From the NCBI RefSeq assembly GCF_021654335.1, contig NZ_AP023423.1, forward strand, positions 404,001 through 468,000: DNA of 64,000 nt, given 5' to 3'. Below the pieces are notes generated by a model. That model had not been told where the DNA came from. It saw only the letters and a list, made by a program, of their open reading frames with translations, and did no database searches. The translations under genes were made by a program, and so were the position numbers. Below, one piece after another: positions 44,542-54,374 of the stretch. Position 1 is the stretch's first letter. Each line of letters starts with the position of its first letter. This DNA is from Sideroxyarcus emersonii. GTDB taxonomy: Bacteria > Pseudomonadota > Gammaproteobacteria > Burkholderiales > Gallionellaceae.

Positions 44542-45564
44542 ATGGCGAACGAAGATAAACGACCTATAGTCATCAAGCGCATCAAGAAAGTGGCGGGCGG
44601 TCATCACGGCGGCGCGTGGAAGATTGCCTATGCAGACTTCGTTACCGCGATGATGGCGTTCTTCCTGCTCATGTGGCTATTGGGCTCGACCGCCAAAGGG
44701 GATCTCCAGGGTATTTCGGAATATTTCAAGACTCCCCTGAAAGTTGCCCTGATGGGTGGTGCGGGCAGCGGCGACAGCTCCAGCATCATCAAGGGGGGCG
44801 GACAGGACCTCACGCGCAGCACCGGGCAGGTCAAATCCGGCGAACTGCTGCCGGAAAAAAAGGTGATCAACCTCAAGGCGACGCAGGAAGAGTTCGAGCG
44901 GCTGGAAAGGAAGCGGGAGCTGGAAAAGCTCAAGGAACTCAAGGCCAATATCGAGAAGGCGATCGACACCGATGTCAAGCTGAAGAAATACAAGAACCAG
45001 ATATTGCTCGATCTGACCAGCGAAGGTTTGCGGGTGCAGATCGTGGATGAAAAGAACCGCCCGATGTTCCAGAGCGGTAGCTCGGAGCTGGAACCGTACA
45101 CCAAGGACATACTGCACGAGATCGGCAAGATGCTGAACGACATGCCGAACAAGGTTAGCCTGTCGGGGCATACCGACGCGCAACCTTATGTGACAGCGGA
45201 CAGGCATTACAGCAACTGGGAGTTGTCGTCCGACCGTGCCAATGCGTCGCGACGCGAATTGATCACCGGGGGATTGGCGGAAGAGAAGATCGTCCGCGTT
45301 GTGGGATTGTCGTCTGCAGTGCTGTTCGACAAGGTGCAGCCGCTCAATCCGATCAACCGGCGCATCAGCATTATCGTGATGAACAAGCGGGCTGAAGAAG
45401 CGGCATCGCATGACGGTGGCAGCGTCAATATCGATGCCGAAACCGGCGATCCGCTGGATGCGGCATCGGGTGTGCTTGCCGCCTCGGCGCCGGCGGTCGC
45501 GGCGGCGCAAGAGCCGGCAGGATCGGCTGTCGGCGTTGCCGAGCCGCCTGCTGCCGCACATTAA
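44542..45564 (+). CDS. motB: flagellar stator protein MotB
   Basis: 340 residues: a basic cytoplasmic N-terminus, one membrane helix with the proton-accepting Asp (KIAYADFVTAMMAFF), a plug-like region, and an OmpA-like peptidoglycan-binding domain (about 170-285; SLSGHTDAQPY, NRRISIIV). The tail is Ala-rich and disordered. It follows motA by 33 bp. Confidence 0.97.
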   Translation: MANEDKRPIVIKRIKKVAGGHHGGAWKIAYADFVTAMMAFFLLMWLLGSTAKGDLQGISEYFKTPLKVALMGGAGSGDSSSIIKGGGQDLTRSTGQVKSGELLPEKKVINLKATQEEFERLERKRELEKLKELKANIEKAIDTDVKLKKYKNQILLDLTSEGLRVQIVDEKNRPMFQSGSSELEPYTKDILHEIGKMLNDMPNKVSLSGHTDAQPYVTADRHYSNWELSSDRANASRRELITGGLAEEKIVRVVGLSSAVLFDKVQPLNPINRRISIIVMNKRAEEAASHDGGSVNIDAETGDPLDAASGVLAASAPAVAAAQEPAGSAVGVAEPPAAAH

Positions 45565-45588
45565 AGAATACAAGTCCCATGCCGCTAT
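45562..45588 (+). promoter_or_regulatory. sigma28 (FliA) promoter for the chemoreceptor/chemotaxis run
   Basis: TAAAGAAT (45562-45569), 11 bp, then GCCGCTAT (45581-45588). Again the stop codon of the preceding gene (motB TAA) forms the start of the -35 element. It lies 46 bp before the heme-motif chemoreceptor. Confidence 0.8.
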
Positions 45589-45633
45589 GGTTAAACAGGC
45601 GGGTAAAGAAGCAACAGGGACCGGAGGCCGCAA

Positions 45634-47265
45634 ATGAATGACTGGTGGAGCAAGCTGTCGATCAAGAACAAGTTGCAGATCCCCATCCAGCTGATATTGC
45701 TGGTCGTGATGGTTGTCGCCCAGCGCTGGGCGTTCGATCGCTACGAGATGCGCGTGCTGGAGGATGCCAGGAACCGGGCGGTGATTCCGGCGGATGGCAC
45801 GTTCAACGGTTTGAATATGATGATGCTGAACGGCACCATCTCGGATGTCGATCAGCGGCGCCTGTTCGTCAGGAAAATGACGGCATCCAGCCAGGCGGAA
45901 GAGCTGCGCATCGTGCGCGGGGCAGCGGTGCAGAAGCAGTTTGGCGCCGGCACGGACGAAGAGCAGATCAAGGACGATCTTGATCGCGCGGCGCTGAATG
46001 GGGGCGAGCAGCAAAGCCAGTTTTTCGAGAGGAACGGCAAGCGCATCCTGCGCGTGGTGGTGCCGATCGCCGCTGCAAAGAATTTTCGCGGCACCGGAAC
46101 GAACTGCATGCAATGCCACATGGTCGACGAGGGCACGGTGGTCGGGGCAGTGACGGTCAGCCTGGACATGACCGGTGAATACGCGGCGATGAACAGGGCC
46201 AGCGCGGCATTGTGGGTGGGGCAGATCGCCGTGCAGATGGTGCTGTTCTTCGTCATCGGCTGGCTGATCAACCAGGTGACGCGCCCGACCCGCGAATTGC
46301 AGCAGGTGATGCTGGCAATGCAGGCGGATGGCGATCTGTCGCGCAGGGTGTCGGTGCACAGCAAGGATGAGGTCGGCCAGACGGCGGCGGCGTTCAACGC
46401 CCTGATCGACAGTTTTACCGTGATCATCCGCCAGGTGCTGGACGGCGTCGGCAGGATCAACAGGACCACCGGCCATATCGCGGCCACCTCGTCCGAAGTG
46501 GAGAACAGCTCGCGCGAACAGAGCAAGGCGGTCTCATCCACTGCGACGGCGGTCGGGGCGGTCACCGCCAGCATCAACTCGGTCGCGGAGAACACCAGGG
46601 CGGTACGCGGACTGTCCGAGAAGAGCCTGCAGCAGACCGAACGCGGCAACCGCAGCGTGGAGGAGATGGTGCGCGAGATACAGAGCATCGAGAATGCCGT
46701 GCAACAGATCGCATCCGCCGCCGGCGAGTTCGTGGAGAGCGCACGCACCATCGCCAGCATGACGCAGCAGGTGAAGGACATCGCCGACCAGACCAACCTG
46801 CTGGCGCTGAACGCCGCCATCGAGGCGGCGCGTGCCGGCGAACAGGGGCGCGGCTTCGCCGTGGTGGCGGACGAGGTGCGCAAACTGGCGGAGAAGTCCG
46901 CCCAGTCGGCCAGCGAAATCGACAAGGTGACCAGCAAGCTGGACGAGAAATCCGCGCGCGTTGAACAGGCCATCGCGTCCGGCGTGCAGTCGCTGCAGAT
47001 CACGCACAAGCACGTCGAATCGATGGCGGCGGTGCTGAACGAGGCCGGCGCGGCGGTCAGGGAATCGAATGTCGGCGTGGGCGAAATCGCCGTGGCGGTG
47101 GGCGAGCAGGGGGCGGCAAGCAACGAGATCACGCGCAACATCGAGCAGATCGCCAGTATGGCCGAGAAGAACCATGGGGCGATTGAGCAGACGGCTCACG
47201 ACATTGCGGAACTGGAGCGCATGGGAGCTGAACTGAACAGTGCGGTTTCGCGCTTCAAGGTTTAA
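45634..47265 (+). CDS. methyl-accepting chemotaxis protein with periplasmic c-type heme motif
   Basis: 543 residues: membrane helix 1 (about 14-30), a periplasmic sensor domain (about 31-190), helix 2 (about 192-212), HAMP (about 212-265) and a cytoplasmic signalling domain (about 270-543) with the conserved hairpin [36 protein letters not shown]. The periplasmic domain carries CMQCH (Cys158-His162), the CxxCH site for covalent heme, followed by a strand ([13 protein letters not shown]) as in heme-bearing Cache/DUF3365-like sensors. A redox, oxygen or nitric oxide sensing role is likely (inference). It has its own sigma28-type promoter. The C-terminus lacks a CheR-tethering pentapeptide. Confidence 0.92.
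   Translation: MNDWWSKLSIKNKLQIPIQLILLVVMVVAQRWAFDRYEMRVLEDARNRAVIPADGTFNGLNMMMLNGTISDVDQRRLFVRKMTASSQAEELRIVRGAAVQKQFGAGTDEEQIKDDLDRAALNGGEQQSQFFERNGKRILRVVVPIAAAKNFRGTGTNCMQCHMVDEGTVVGAVTVSLDMTGEYAAMNRASAALWVGQIAVQMVLFFVIGWLINQVTRPTRELQQVMLAMQADGDLSRRVSVHSKDEVGQTAAAFNALIDSFTVIIRQVLDGVGRINRTTGHIAATSSEVENSSREQSKAVSSTATAVGAVTASINSVAENTRAVRGLSEKSLQQTERGNRSVEEMVREIQSIENAVQQIASAAGEFVESARTIASMTQQVKDIADQTNLLALNAAIEAARAGEQGRGFAVVADEVRKLAEKSAQSASEIDKVTSKLDEKSARVEQAIASGVQSLQITHKHVESMAAVLNEAGAAVRESNVGVGEIAVAVGEQGAASNEITRNIEQIASMAEKNHGAIEQTAHDIAELERMGAELNSAVSRFKV
46748..46923 (+). repeat. 176-bp exact repeat in the chemoreceptor signalling tip, copy 1
   Basis: Identical base for base to 48432-48607 in the next chemoreceptor gene, including all synonymous positions, while the flanking sequence is clearly diverged. 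It covers the conserved tip hairpin. The third receptor gene (54375-55502) shows the same protein motif with many silent differences, so selection on protein does not explain the identity. Confidence 0.9.
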
Positions 47266-47296
47266 GGGACTGAAACTGGATGGCGAGGAGAATGAA

Positions 47297-48949
47297 ATGC
47301 TGGGCAATATGACAATCAAGGCAAGGCTGGTCCTGCTGGTGGGTGCCATCATGGCGGTGATCGTGTTCAACCAGGCGACCAGTTACTACGCCATCACCCA
47401 GCTGCAGAACGCAACGCAGGACATCGCCAAACGGCACATCCTGCTGATCCGGCTGGCGAATCGCATCATGTTCACACTGGCAGACCAGCGCACGGAAGTG
47501 CTGCTGGGATTGATGCACGATCCTTCCAATTCGGCCAGCAAACTGCACGACCATCCGATCGGCAAGCATCTGGACCAGATTGCCGCGAACAAGGTGAAGT
47601 TGAATCAATACGTCGAGGAGATGGAAAAAAATTCCAATACCGACGAAGGTCGTGCCAAGCTGAAGGAGTTTTCCGCAGCCCGTCGCGCCTTCCTGGAGGA
47701 GGGGCTGGATCCGGCAGTGGAAGCAATCAAGAGCGAGCGCTGGTACGACGCGGAACATCTGGTGCTGCTCAAGATCAATCCGTTGGTGACAGCGGTGGTC
47801 GAGCGCGGGCGCGACATGGCCCAGTTCGAGGACGATATGTCGAAACAGGCCTTGGAAGAGGCGATGGCCGCTGCGCACCGGATGGAGATGCTGATGCTGT
47901 TCGGCATGTTGCTGTCGCTCGCGGTCGGTGTGGGGCTCGGTTATTCCATCATCTCGAGCATTGTCCGTTCCACCGGCGAGATGAGCGATGCGATGACGCG
48001 TACAGCAGCCGATGGCGACCTGACACGGATTGTCGCCATCCACGGCAATGACGAATTGGCACAGGCCGCCAGATCCTTCAACGCGCTGATGGATAGCTTC
48101 CGCCAGACCATCCGCCAGGTCCACAACAGCGCCGATACCGTCATGTCGACGGCAACCCAGCTTGCCGCTTCTTCCACCCAGATCACCCAGGGATCGCAAG
48201 TGCAGAGCGAGGCCGCCGCCTCGACTGCGGCAGCGATCGAAGAGATCACCGTGAGCATCACCTCGGTGGCGTCGAACACCGAGGAGGTGCGCAAGATAGC
48301 CGAACGCAGCCTGGAACAGGCTACGCAGGGCAATGAGAGCGTCACCGTGATGATGGCGGAGATCGATAATGTGCAGGACGCCGTCAACCAGATCGCCAGT
48401 TCGGTCAAGGAGTTCGTCGAGAGCACGCGCGCCATCGCCAGCATGACGCAGCAGGTGAAGGACATCGCCGACCAGACCAACCTGCTGGCGCTGAACGCCG
48501 CCATCGAGGCGGCGCGTGCCGGCGAACAGGGGCGCGGCTTCGCCGTGGTGGCGGACGAGGTGCGCAAACTGGCGGAGAAGTCCGCCCAGTCGGCCAGCGA
48601 AATCGACCTGGTCACCAATTCGCTGAACCAGAAATCAACGCACGTCGAAACGACGGTGCAGGCAGGATTGCGCTCCCTGCATACCACCCAGGAACAGGTC
48701 GAGCGGGTCGCCGAGGTGCTGGCGGGAACGGGCGATGCGGTCAGGCAATCCAGGGATGGCGTAAGCGACATCGCCGCTTCGGTGGGCGAACAGAGCCTGG
48801 CCAGTACCGAGATCGCGCGCAACGTGGAGAAGATCGCGCAGATGTCGGAGGAGAACCACGCCGCCGTCGATTCCAACGCTCAGGATATCGTGCGGCTGGA
48901 AAGCCTGGCGAAAGAACTGCAGGGCGCCGTTGCACGGTTCAGGGCGTAG
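47297..48949 (+). CDS. methyl-accepting chemotaxis protein, four-helix-bundle type sensor
   Basis: 550 residues: helix 1 (about 8-28), a helical periplasmic domain (about 30-190) like the 4HB_MCP type with a conserved-looking [12 protein letters not shown] helix, helix 2 (about 200-222), HAMP (about 225-275), and a signalling domain with the same tip hairpin as its neighbour. No heme motif. ATG 47297 is preceded by GAGGAG (47285-47290); the frame runs further upstream without homology. It follows the heme-motif receptor by 31 bp. Ligand unknown. Confidence 0.93.
   Translation: MLGNMTIKARLVLLVGAIMAVIVFNQATSYYAITQLQNATQDIAKRHILLIRLANRIMFTLADQRTEVLLGLMHDPSNSASKLHDHPIGKHLDQIAANKVKLNQYVEEMEKNSNTDEGRAKLKEFSAARRAFLEEGLDPAVEAIKSERWYDAEHLVLLKINPLVTAVVERGRDMAQFEDDMSKQALEEAMAAAHRMEMLMLFGMLLSLAVGVGLGYSIISSIVRSTGEMSDAMTRTAADGDLTRIVAIHGNDELAQAARSFNALMDSFRQTIRQVHNSADTVMSTATQLAASSTQITQGSQVQSEAAASTAAAIEEITVSITSVASNTEEVRKIAERSLEQATQGNESVTVMMAEIDNVQDAVNQIASSVKEFVESTRAIASMTQQVKDIADQTNLLALNAAIEAARAGEQGRGFAVVADEVRKLAEKSAQSASEIDLVTNSLNQKSTHVETTVQAGLRSLHTTQEQVERVAEVLAGTGDAVRQSRDGVSDIAASVGEQSLASTEIARNVEKIAQMSEENHAAVDSNAQDIVRLESLAKELQGAVARFRA
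48432..48607 (+). repeat. 176-bp exact repeat in the chemoreceptor signalling tip, copy 2
   Basis: Second copy of the tract at 46748-46923, in direct orientation, 1,684 bp downstream. Recombination between the two could fuse the sensor of one receptor to the tail of the other and delete 1.7 kb. Confidence 0.9.
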
Positions 48950-48998
48950 GGATCGTGCATGCGCCTGCGGGGCTCGATACCCGGGGAGAGACAGCAGT

Positions 48999-49178
48999 AT
49001 GGTGGACAAGGATAGCCGGTTCGCGCAGGATATCCGGTCCGGCACTGAAGAAACGGCGAAATCTGCCGATGAAGCTGGCAAGGCCGGCTATCCGCGTACG
49101 AAATATGCGGCCAGGCAATTGAGAATCAGGAGGCGGGAGGCTTTATCCCCGTCATCCGAAGGAGATATATATGTCTGA
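48999..49178 (+). CDS. possible small protein (59 residues), unrecognised
   Basis: A 59-codon frame from ATG 48999 with GGGGAG at 48983-48988, filling most of the 221-bp gap between a chemoreceptor and cheV. The product is polar, with an acidic start and a basic tail (RRREALSP). It overlaps the cheV start by 8 bp. No homology recognised and no domain; it may be non-coding. Kept because it has a ribosome site and same-strand context. Confidence 0.3.
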   Translation: MVDKDSRFAQDIRSGTEETAKSADEAGKAGYPRTKYAARQLRIRRREALSPSSEGDIYV

Positions 49179-50112
49179 TCTGTTGAAGAACATCGATGCC
49201 CGCACCAAGTTGGCGGGCACCAACAAGCTGGAGATACTGATGTTCACGCTCGGCCTGGATAAACGCACCGGGCGCGAGGAGACATACGGCATCAACGTGT
49301 TCAAGGTACGCGAAGTGATGCGTATCCCGGCCATCACCCGTGCGCCGGACATGCCGGAGTCGGTGGAGGGCATGGTGAGCCTGCGCGGCGCCCTGGTGCC
49401 GGTGATCGATCTGGCCAAATATGCCGGCATCGAGACCGACGACAAGGCGGACATCATGATCGTCACCGAATACAACGGTCATACCCAGGGTTTCCTGGTC
49501 AAGGCGGTGGACAACATCCTGCGCCTGGACTGGTCGGCGATGCGCGTACCGCCCGCGATGCTGGTGGCGCAGATGGGCGGCCTGGTGACGGCGATCACCG
49601 AGTTGAAGGATGGCCGGCTGGTGATGATGATGGACGTCGAGAAGGTGCTGTCCGAGACCGGGCGCTTCGACACCGACGAGATGATCTTCAAGAGCGTGAA
49701 GCCGCTGGGCAAGGATCGCACGGTGTTCTATGCCGACGACTCTTCCGTGGCCCGGCACCAGATCCAGCGCACGCTGGATGCGATGGGGGTCAAGGCCATC
49801 GCCGCCATCAACGGGCGGCAGGCATGGCAGGAACTGTCCAAGATGGCCGACTATGCCGATGCCTCGCATACCTCGGTGAAGGATATGGTGCAGGTGATAC
49901 TGACCGACGTCGAGATGCCGGAAATGGATGGATACATGCTGACCCGCAAGATCAAGTCGGACAAGCGTTTTTCCGGCATCCCGGTGCTGATGCATTCGTC
50001 CCTGTCCAGCTCGTCCAACCAGCAGCTGGGCAAGGCGGTGGGCGTGGACGAATATGTATCGAAGTTCGAGCCGCAGAAACTGGCCCAGACGTTGACCCGG
50101 TTGCTGGCCTAG
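49171..50112 (+). CDS. cheV: chemotaxis coupling protein CheV (first copy)
   Basis: 313 residues: CheW-like domain (about 15-165) and a receiver domain (about 180-313) with FYADDSS, the phospho-Asp in VILTDVEMPEMDG, and Lys in VSKFEP. CheV couples receptors to CheA and adapts by phosphorylation. AAGGAGATATAT lies just upstream of the ATG. A second cheV follows 13 bp away; no cheW gene is visible, so the two CheVs may do all local coupling. Confidence 0.95.
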   Translation: MSDLLKNIDARTKLAGTNKLEILMFTLGLDKRTGREETYGINVFKVREVMRIPAITRAPDMPESVEGMVSLRGALVPVIDLAKYAGIETDDKADIMIVTEYNGHTQGFLVKAVDNILRLDWSAMRVPPAMLVAQMGGLVTAITELKDGRLVMMMDVEKVLSETGRFDTDEMIFKSVKPLGKDRTVFYADDSSVARHQIQRTLDAMGVKAIAAINGRQAWQELSKMADYADASHTSVKDMVQVILTDVEMPEMDGYMLTRKIKSDKRFSGIPVLMHSSLSSSSNQQLGKAVGVDEYVSKFEPQKLAQTLTRLLA

Positions 50113-50125
50113 TGAGGAGGGAAAG

Positions 50126-51073
50126 ATGACTTATGCTGAAGACATGGTGAGTGGCGGGCATGACGGTCTGATGGACCAGATCGATGCGCGCACCAATCTG
50201 GCCGGCACCAACAAGATGGAGATCCTGCTGTTCAATCTGGGCAGCAACGAGAAATTCGGCATCAATGTGTTCAAGGTCAAGGAGGTATGCCAGATCGGCA
50301 AGGTCACGCGCACGCCGAACATGCCGGGTGGCGTGGACGGCATCGTCAGCCTGCGCGGCCATGTCATGCCGGTGCTGAACCTGGCCAATTTCCTCGGCAT
50401 GAAGCCGGAGAAGAAACACGAGACCATGCTGGTGGCCGAATTCAACCGCCACATCCTGGGATTCCTCGTCGAGGGGGTCGATCGCATCATCCGCGTCGAT
50501 TGGGACAAGGTCCATCCCACCGAGGGCATGTTGTCGGACAAAGGTGCGCTGATCAACGCCATCACCGAACTGGAGGACGGCACGCTGGTGTCCATCCTCG
50601 ATGTCGAGCAGATCCTGGCCGATGCGTTCGGCGAGGCCGTGGTCGGCAATGTCGAGCGGATCGAGTCGGAACACGAGCTGTGCGTCTTCTTCACCGACGA
50701 TTCCCTGGTGGCGCGCCGCAAGATCGTCGAGGTGCTCGACAAGATGGGGGTCAAGCACATCCAGTCCAACAACGGACGCGAGGCCTGGGACCGGCTGAAA
50801 GCCATGGCAGATGCGGCGCAGAGCGCGGGCATCAACCTGCACGACCAGATCCAGGTCATCCTCACCGATGCGGAAATGCCGGAGATGGATGGCTATGTGC
50901 TGACCCAGCATATCAAGGGCGACCAGCGTTTTGACGACATCCCGGTGGTGATGCATTCGTCGCTGTCGTCTGATGCGAACCGCGCCATGGGCAAGCGCGT
51001 AGGGGTGGATTATTACGTATCGAAATTCGATTCGATCGTGTTGTCGTCGACGCTGCGTCCGTTGTTGACGTGA
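50126..51073 (+). CDS. cheV: chemotaxis coupling protein CheV (second copy)
   Basis: 315 residues with the same CheW-receiver layout (receiver about 185-315; FFTDDSL, VILTDAEMPEMDG). Related in sequence to the first copy but clearly diverged, so an old duplication. An N-terminal extension of about 15 residues precedes the CheW domain. Tandem paralogs may couple different receptors. Confidence 0.94.
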   Translation: MTYAEDMVSGGHDGLMDQIDARTNLAGTNKMEILLFNLGSNEKFGINVFKVKEVCQIGKVTRTPNMPGGVDGIVSLRGHVMPVLNLANFLGMKPEKKHETMLVAEFNRHILGFLVEGVDRIIRVDWDKVHPTEGMLSDKGALINAITELEDGTLVSILDVEQILADAFGEAVVGNVERIESEHELCVFFTDDSLVARRKIVEVLDKMGVKHIQSNNGREAWDRLKAMADAAQSAGINLHDQIQVILTDAEMPEMDGYVLTQHIKGDQRFDDIPVVMHSSLSSDANRAMGKRVGVDYYVSKFDSIVLSSTLRPLLT

Positions 51074-51107
51074 AGGTGCTGGATGACCGATAGTTGCCGG
51101 TTGACAT

Positions 51108-51127
51108 CGTCGGCGATGCTGCCGACG
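51108..51127. other. hairpin between cheV and cheY
   Basis: CGTCGGC (51108-51114) pairs with GCCGACG (51121-51127) over a 6-nt loop. No T run follows. It lies in the 93-bp gap and may trim or attenuate transcript between cheV and cheY; function not shown. Confidence 0.4.
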
Positions 51128-51166
51128 GGCGATATGGAAACTGACAGCTGTGTTTAGGAGAAAGTA

Positions 51167-51565
51167 ATGGGCATAGAAGATACGAAATTTCTGGTGGTGG
51201 ACGATTTTTCCACGATGCGGCGCATCGTGCGGAATCTTCTTAAAGAGCTTGGTTTTTCCAATGTACAGGAAGCCGAGGACGGTGTGGATGCCCTGAACAA
51301 ACTGCGCGGCGAGTCCTTCGATTTCGTCGTGTCCGACTGGAACATGCCGAACATGACCGGCATCGATCTGCTGCGCGCGATCCGTGCAGACGACAATCTC
51401 AAACACCTGCCGGTATTGATGGTGACGGCGGAAGCAAAGAAGGAAAACATCATCGAGGCAGCAAAAGCAGGCGCTTCCGGCTATGTGGTGAAACCGTTCA
51501 CCGCGGCGACTCTGGACGAGAAGCTGAAGAAGATATTTGCGGCGTTCCCGCAACTCAACAAGTGA
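51167..51565 (+). CDS. cheY: chemotaxis response regulator CheY
   Basis: 132-residue single receiver domain. Acidic pair in [23 protein letters not shown], phospho-Asp in [11 protein letters not shown], Thr in MVTAEA and Lys in VVKPFT are those of CheY, which binds FliM to reverse flagellar rotation. AGGAGA at 51157-51162 sets the start. cheZ follows 7 bp later. Confidence 0.97.
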   Translation: MGIEDTKFLVVDDFSTMRRIVRNLLKELGFSNVQEAEDGVDALNKLRGESFDFVVSDWNMPNMTGIDLLRAIRADDNLKHLPVLMVTAEAKKENIIEAAKAGASGYVVKPFTAATLDEKLKKIFAAFPQLNK

Positions 51566-51572
51566 GGCAGGC

Positions 51573-52313
51573 ATGGCTACCAATACTGCAACCCAGGATT
51601 CAGACGACCTCGAAGCACTGTTCGACAGCATCATTGCGGCGAATGCGAATGAAGGCAAGCCGGCCGCGGTGACGGCGGCCAACGCCCCTGCGCTGGCAGG
51701 CGATGGCGATCCCGCCAAGGTCATCAACCAGATCGGCCACATGGCCCGCGCCTTGCACGACACGCTGCGCGAACTGGGCCTGAACAAGGAAATCGAAAAA
51801 GCGGCATCGACCATTCCCGACGCACGGGACCGCCTGAACTATGTGGCGACGCTCACGCAGCAGGCCGCCGAGCGGGTGCTGAACGCCATCGACGAGGCGC
51901 AGCCCGTGGTCGAGAAGGTGGGCAGCCAGGCCCAGCATCTGGCCAAACAATGGGACCTGCTGTTCGAGAAGAAACTCGATGTGCAGCAGTTCAAGGATCT
52001 GGTCACCCAGACCCATGCTTACCTGCATGAGACGCCCAGGCAGACCAGGGCGACCAATGCACAGCTGACCGAGATCATGATGGCGCAGGACTTCCAGGAC
52101 CTGACCGGCCAGGTCATCAAGAAAATCATCGAACTGACGCAGAGCATGGAGCAGCAGCTGTTGGCGTTGCTGCTGGAGAATGTACCGGCATCGGTGAGGG
52201 CGGATCTGAACACCGGCTTGCTGAACGGCCCAGTGGTCAATGCGCAGGGCCGCACGGACGTGGTGACCAGCCAGGACCAGGTAGACGATTTGCTGGAAAG
52301 TTTGGGATTCTGA
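51573..52313 (+). CDS. cheZ: CheY-P phosphatase CheZ
   Basis: 246 residues, mostly helical hairpin. The catalytic stretch MMAQDFQDLTGQVIKKI carries the Asp and Gln that dephosphorylate CheY-P. The C-terminal peptide VDDLLESLGF is the CheY-binding tail. Starts at ATG 51573, 7 bp after cheY, the common pairing. Confidence 0.95.
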   Translation: MATNTATQDSDDLEALFDSIIAANANEGKPAAVTAANAPALAGDGDPAKVINQIGHMARALHDTLRELGLNKEIEKAASTIPDARDRLNYVATLTQQAAERVLNAIDEAQPVVEKVGSQAQHLAKQWDLLFEKKLDVQQFKDLVTQTHAYLHETPRQTRATNAQLTEIMMAQDFQDLTGQVIKKIIELTQSMEQQLLALLLENVPASVRADLNTGLLNGPVVNAQGRTDVVTSQDQVDDLLESLGF

Positions 52314-52396
52314 CGGGGAAGGGAGAGGTGGGAAGGGAGGGGGATATGCGGCGCGGAGGTGATGACCCCTCCCCCGTTGCCCTTCTCTCTTCCCCG
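52314..52396. repeat. REP-like imperfect palindrome between cheZ and cheA
   Basis: CGGGGAAGGGAGAG at 52314 is mirrored by TTCTCTCTTCCCCG ending at 52396, with inner G/C tracts that also pair roughly. The same general type of G-rich REP element interrupts the RNase gene at 9482-9520. It fills most of the 97-bp gap and could trim or stabilise the mRNA. Confidence 0.55.
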
Positions 52397-52410
52397 ATAG
52401 GGAGACGGAT

Positions 52411-54303
52411 ATGAACGATTTCGTGGGAATGGAAGAGTTGCTGCAGGACTTCTTGATGGAGGCCGGCGACATGCTGTCCGATGTGGACAGCAAACTGATG
52501 GAGCTGGAAAAGAATCCCGGCGACAGCGCGCTGCTGAACGAGGTGTTCCGCGGTTTCCATACCATCAAGGGCGGAGCCGGCTTCCTCAATGCGGCGGAAC
52601 TGGTGACGCTGTGCCACCTGACCGAAAACCTGTTCGACAAGCTGCGCAACCGTGAACTGACGCTGAGTGCCGAGTTGATGGACGTGATCTTTGCTGCTAC
52701 GGCGGAGGTGCGCAAGATGTTCGGCGATTTGCAGCAAAGCATGCAGCCCGCAGCCGCTCCGGCGGAAGTGATCGAAGCGTTGAAGAATGCGCTGAGCGGG
52801 AAAGCCGTCGCCGCCATCGTCAAGTCTGCGGCAAAGCCGGCAGCGGCCAGTGCTCCGCCGGTAGCCGCTGCAACTGCCGTTGCCCCTGCGGCTGCAACAG
52901 CCGCAGCACCGGCAGGCGCTGAGAACGTCGATTGGGATGCGCTGTACAACGCACTCACCGGAGGTGCGGACATCGTCAAGGATGTCGGCGCGGTGCGGGA
53001 CGAAAAGCAGATCGCGGCGGCGATCAACGAAGAAGAGTCTACCAGGAAGGCGTTCGGCCGCCGTTCCACCGATGTGCCGGGAACGACCGTCGGTCGCCGT
53101 GCCGGCGATGTCCCGGCTACCGAAGCGAAAGAAACGACCATCCGCGTCGATACCGACCGCCTGGACCAGGTACTCAACCTGTCCGGCGAGATCGGCCTGA
53201 CCAAAAACCGCCTGACCCATTTGCGTTCCGACATCCTGCAGGGGCACAGCGATCCCGATACCTTGCGCGAACTCGACCAGTCGGTCAGCCAGCTGGATAT
53301 GCTGGTGGTCAGCCTGCAAAATGCCGTGATGAAGACGCGCATGCAGCCGATCGGCCGCCTGTTCAAGAAGTACCCGCGCCTGGCGCGCGACCTGGCCCGT
53401 TCGCTGGGCAAGGACGTCGAGCTGGTGCTGAACGGCGAAGAGACCGAGATGGACAAGACCATGATCGAGGATCTGAACGATCCGCTGGTGCACCTGGTGC
53501 GCAACGCGGTGGATCACGGCGTGGAGACCGTGGAGGAGCGGATCGCCGCCGGCAAGCCAGAGAAAAGCGTAGTCGAGCTGTCGGCGCGTCAGGAAGGCGA
53601 TCATATCCTGATCACCATCGTCGACGACGGCAAGGGGATGCGCCCCGAGGTGATACGCAACAAGGCCATCGAGAAAGGCCTCATTACGGCCGAGATAGCG
53701 AACACGCTGGACGAGGCCCGCTGTCTGGAGCTGATCTTCCTGCCCGGATTTTCGACCAAGGACCAGATCTCCAGCGTTTCCGGCCGTGGCGTCGGCATGG
53801 ATGTGGTGAAGACCAATATCCAGAAGCTGAACGGCACGGTCAATATCCAGTCCGAAGAGGGCAAGGGGACGACCATCTCCATCTCCCTGCCGCTGACCCT
53901 GGCAATCCTGCCGGTGCTGGTGTTGCGCCTGGCCGACCAGTCGTTTGCCGTGCCGTTGTCGATGGTGCGCGAGATCCTGCCGGTCACGCAGGAAGGACTG
54001 CAGCAGGTTTCGGGCAAGGCGACCATGGTGGTGCGCGGCGAAGTGCTGCCGGTGCTGCCGCTGTCGCAGTTGATCGGCTGGGGCAGCAGCGACAAGTCGG
54101 AGGTCGGCGTGCTGATGCAGTTCGGCAACAACAGCTTCATCCTGACCGCCGACGGTTTCGTCGGCCACGAGGATGTGGTGATCAAATCGCTGGATACCTT
54201 CCGGCCCAAGGGTGTGGCCGGCGTCACCATGTCCAGCGAAGGCGACATCGTGCTGATCCTCGACATCAAGGAGTTGCTCAGCGACGTACGTGGCGGTCAT
54301 TGA
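52411..54303 (+). CDS. cheA: chemotaxis histidine kinase CheA
   Basis: 630 residues. Phosphotransfer domain P1 (about 1-105) with His50 in GFHTIKGGAGF, an Ala/Pro-rich linker (about 110-175), a dimerisation domain beginning TTIRVDTDRLDQVLNLSGEI, an HATPase domain (NAVDHG, DDGKGM, GRGVGMDVV) and a CheW-like regulatory domain at the end. No clear P2 CheY-docking domain is seen, and the linker is short. It should phosphorylate CheY and the two CheV receivers. Confidence 0.96.
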   Translation: MNDFVGMEELLQDFLMEAGDMLSDVDSKLMELEKNPGDSALLNEVFRGFHTIKGGAGFLNAAELVTLCHLTENLFDKLRNRELTLSAELMDVIFAATAEVRKMFGDLQQSMQPAAAPAEVIEALKNALSGKAVAAIVKSAAKPAAASAPPVAAATAVAPAAATAAAPAGAENVDWDALYNALTGGADIVKDVGAVRDEKQIAAAINEEESTRKAFGRRSTDVPGTTVGRRAGDVPATEAKETTIRVDTDRLDQVLNLSGEIGLTKNRLTHLRSDILQGHSDPDTLRELDQSVSQLDMLVVSLQNAVMKTRMQPIGRLFKKYPRLARDLARSLGKDVELVLNGEETEMDKTMIEDLNDPLVHLVRNAVDHGVETVEERIAAGKPEKSVVELSARQEGDHILITIVDDGKGMRPEVIRNKAIEKGLITAEIANTLDEARCLELIFLPGFSTKDQISSVSGRGVGMDVVKTNIQKLNGTVNIQSEEGKGTTISISLPLTLAILPVLVLRLADQSFAVPLSMVREILPVTQEGLQQVSGKATMVVRGEVLPVLPLSQLIGWGSSDKSEVGVLMQFGNNSFILTADGFVGHEDVVIKSLDTFRPKGVAGVTMSSEGDIVLILDIKELLSDVRGGH

Positions 54304-54374
54304 GTGAGGCGTTCATAGCCATCAAAAAACAAGGGTGACGACAACGAGCGTCATCGACAGATCAGGAGAAGAGC

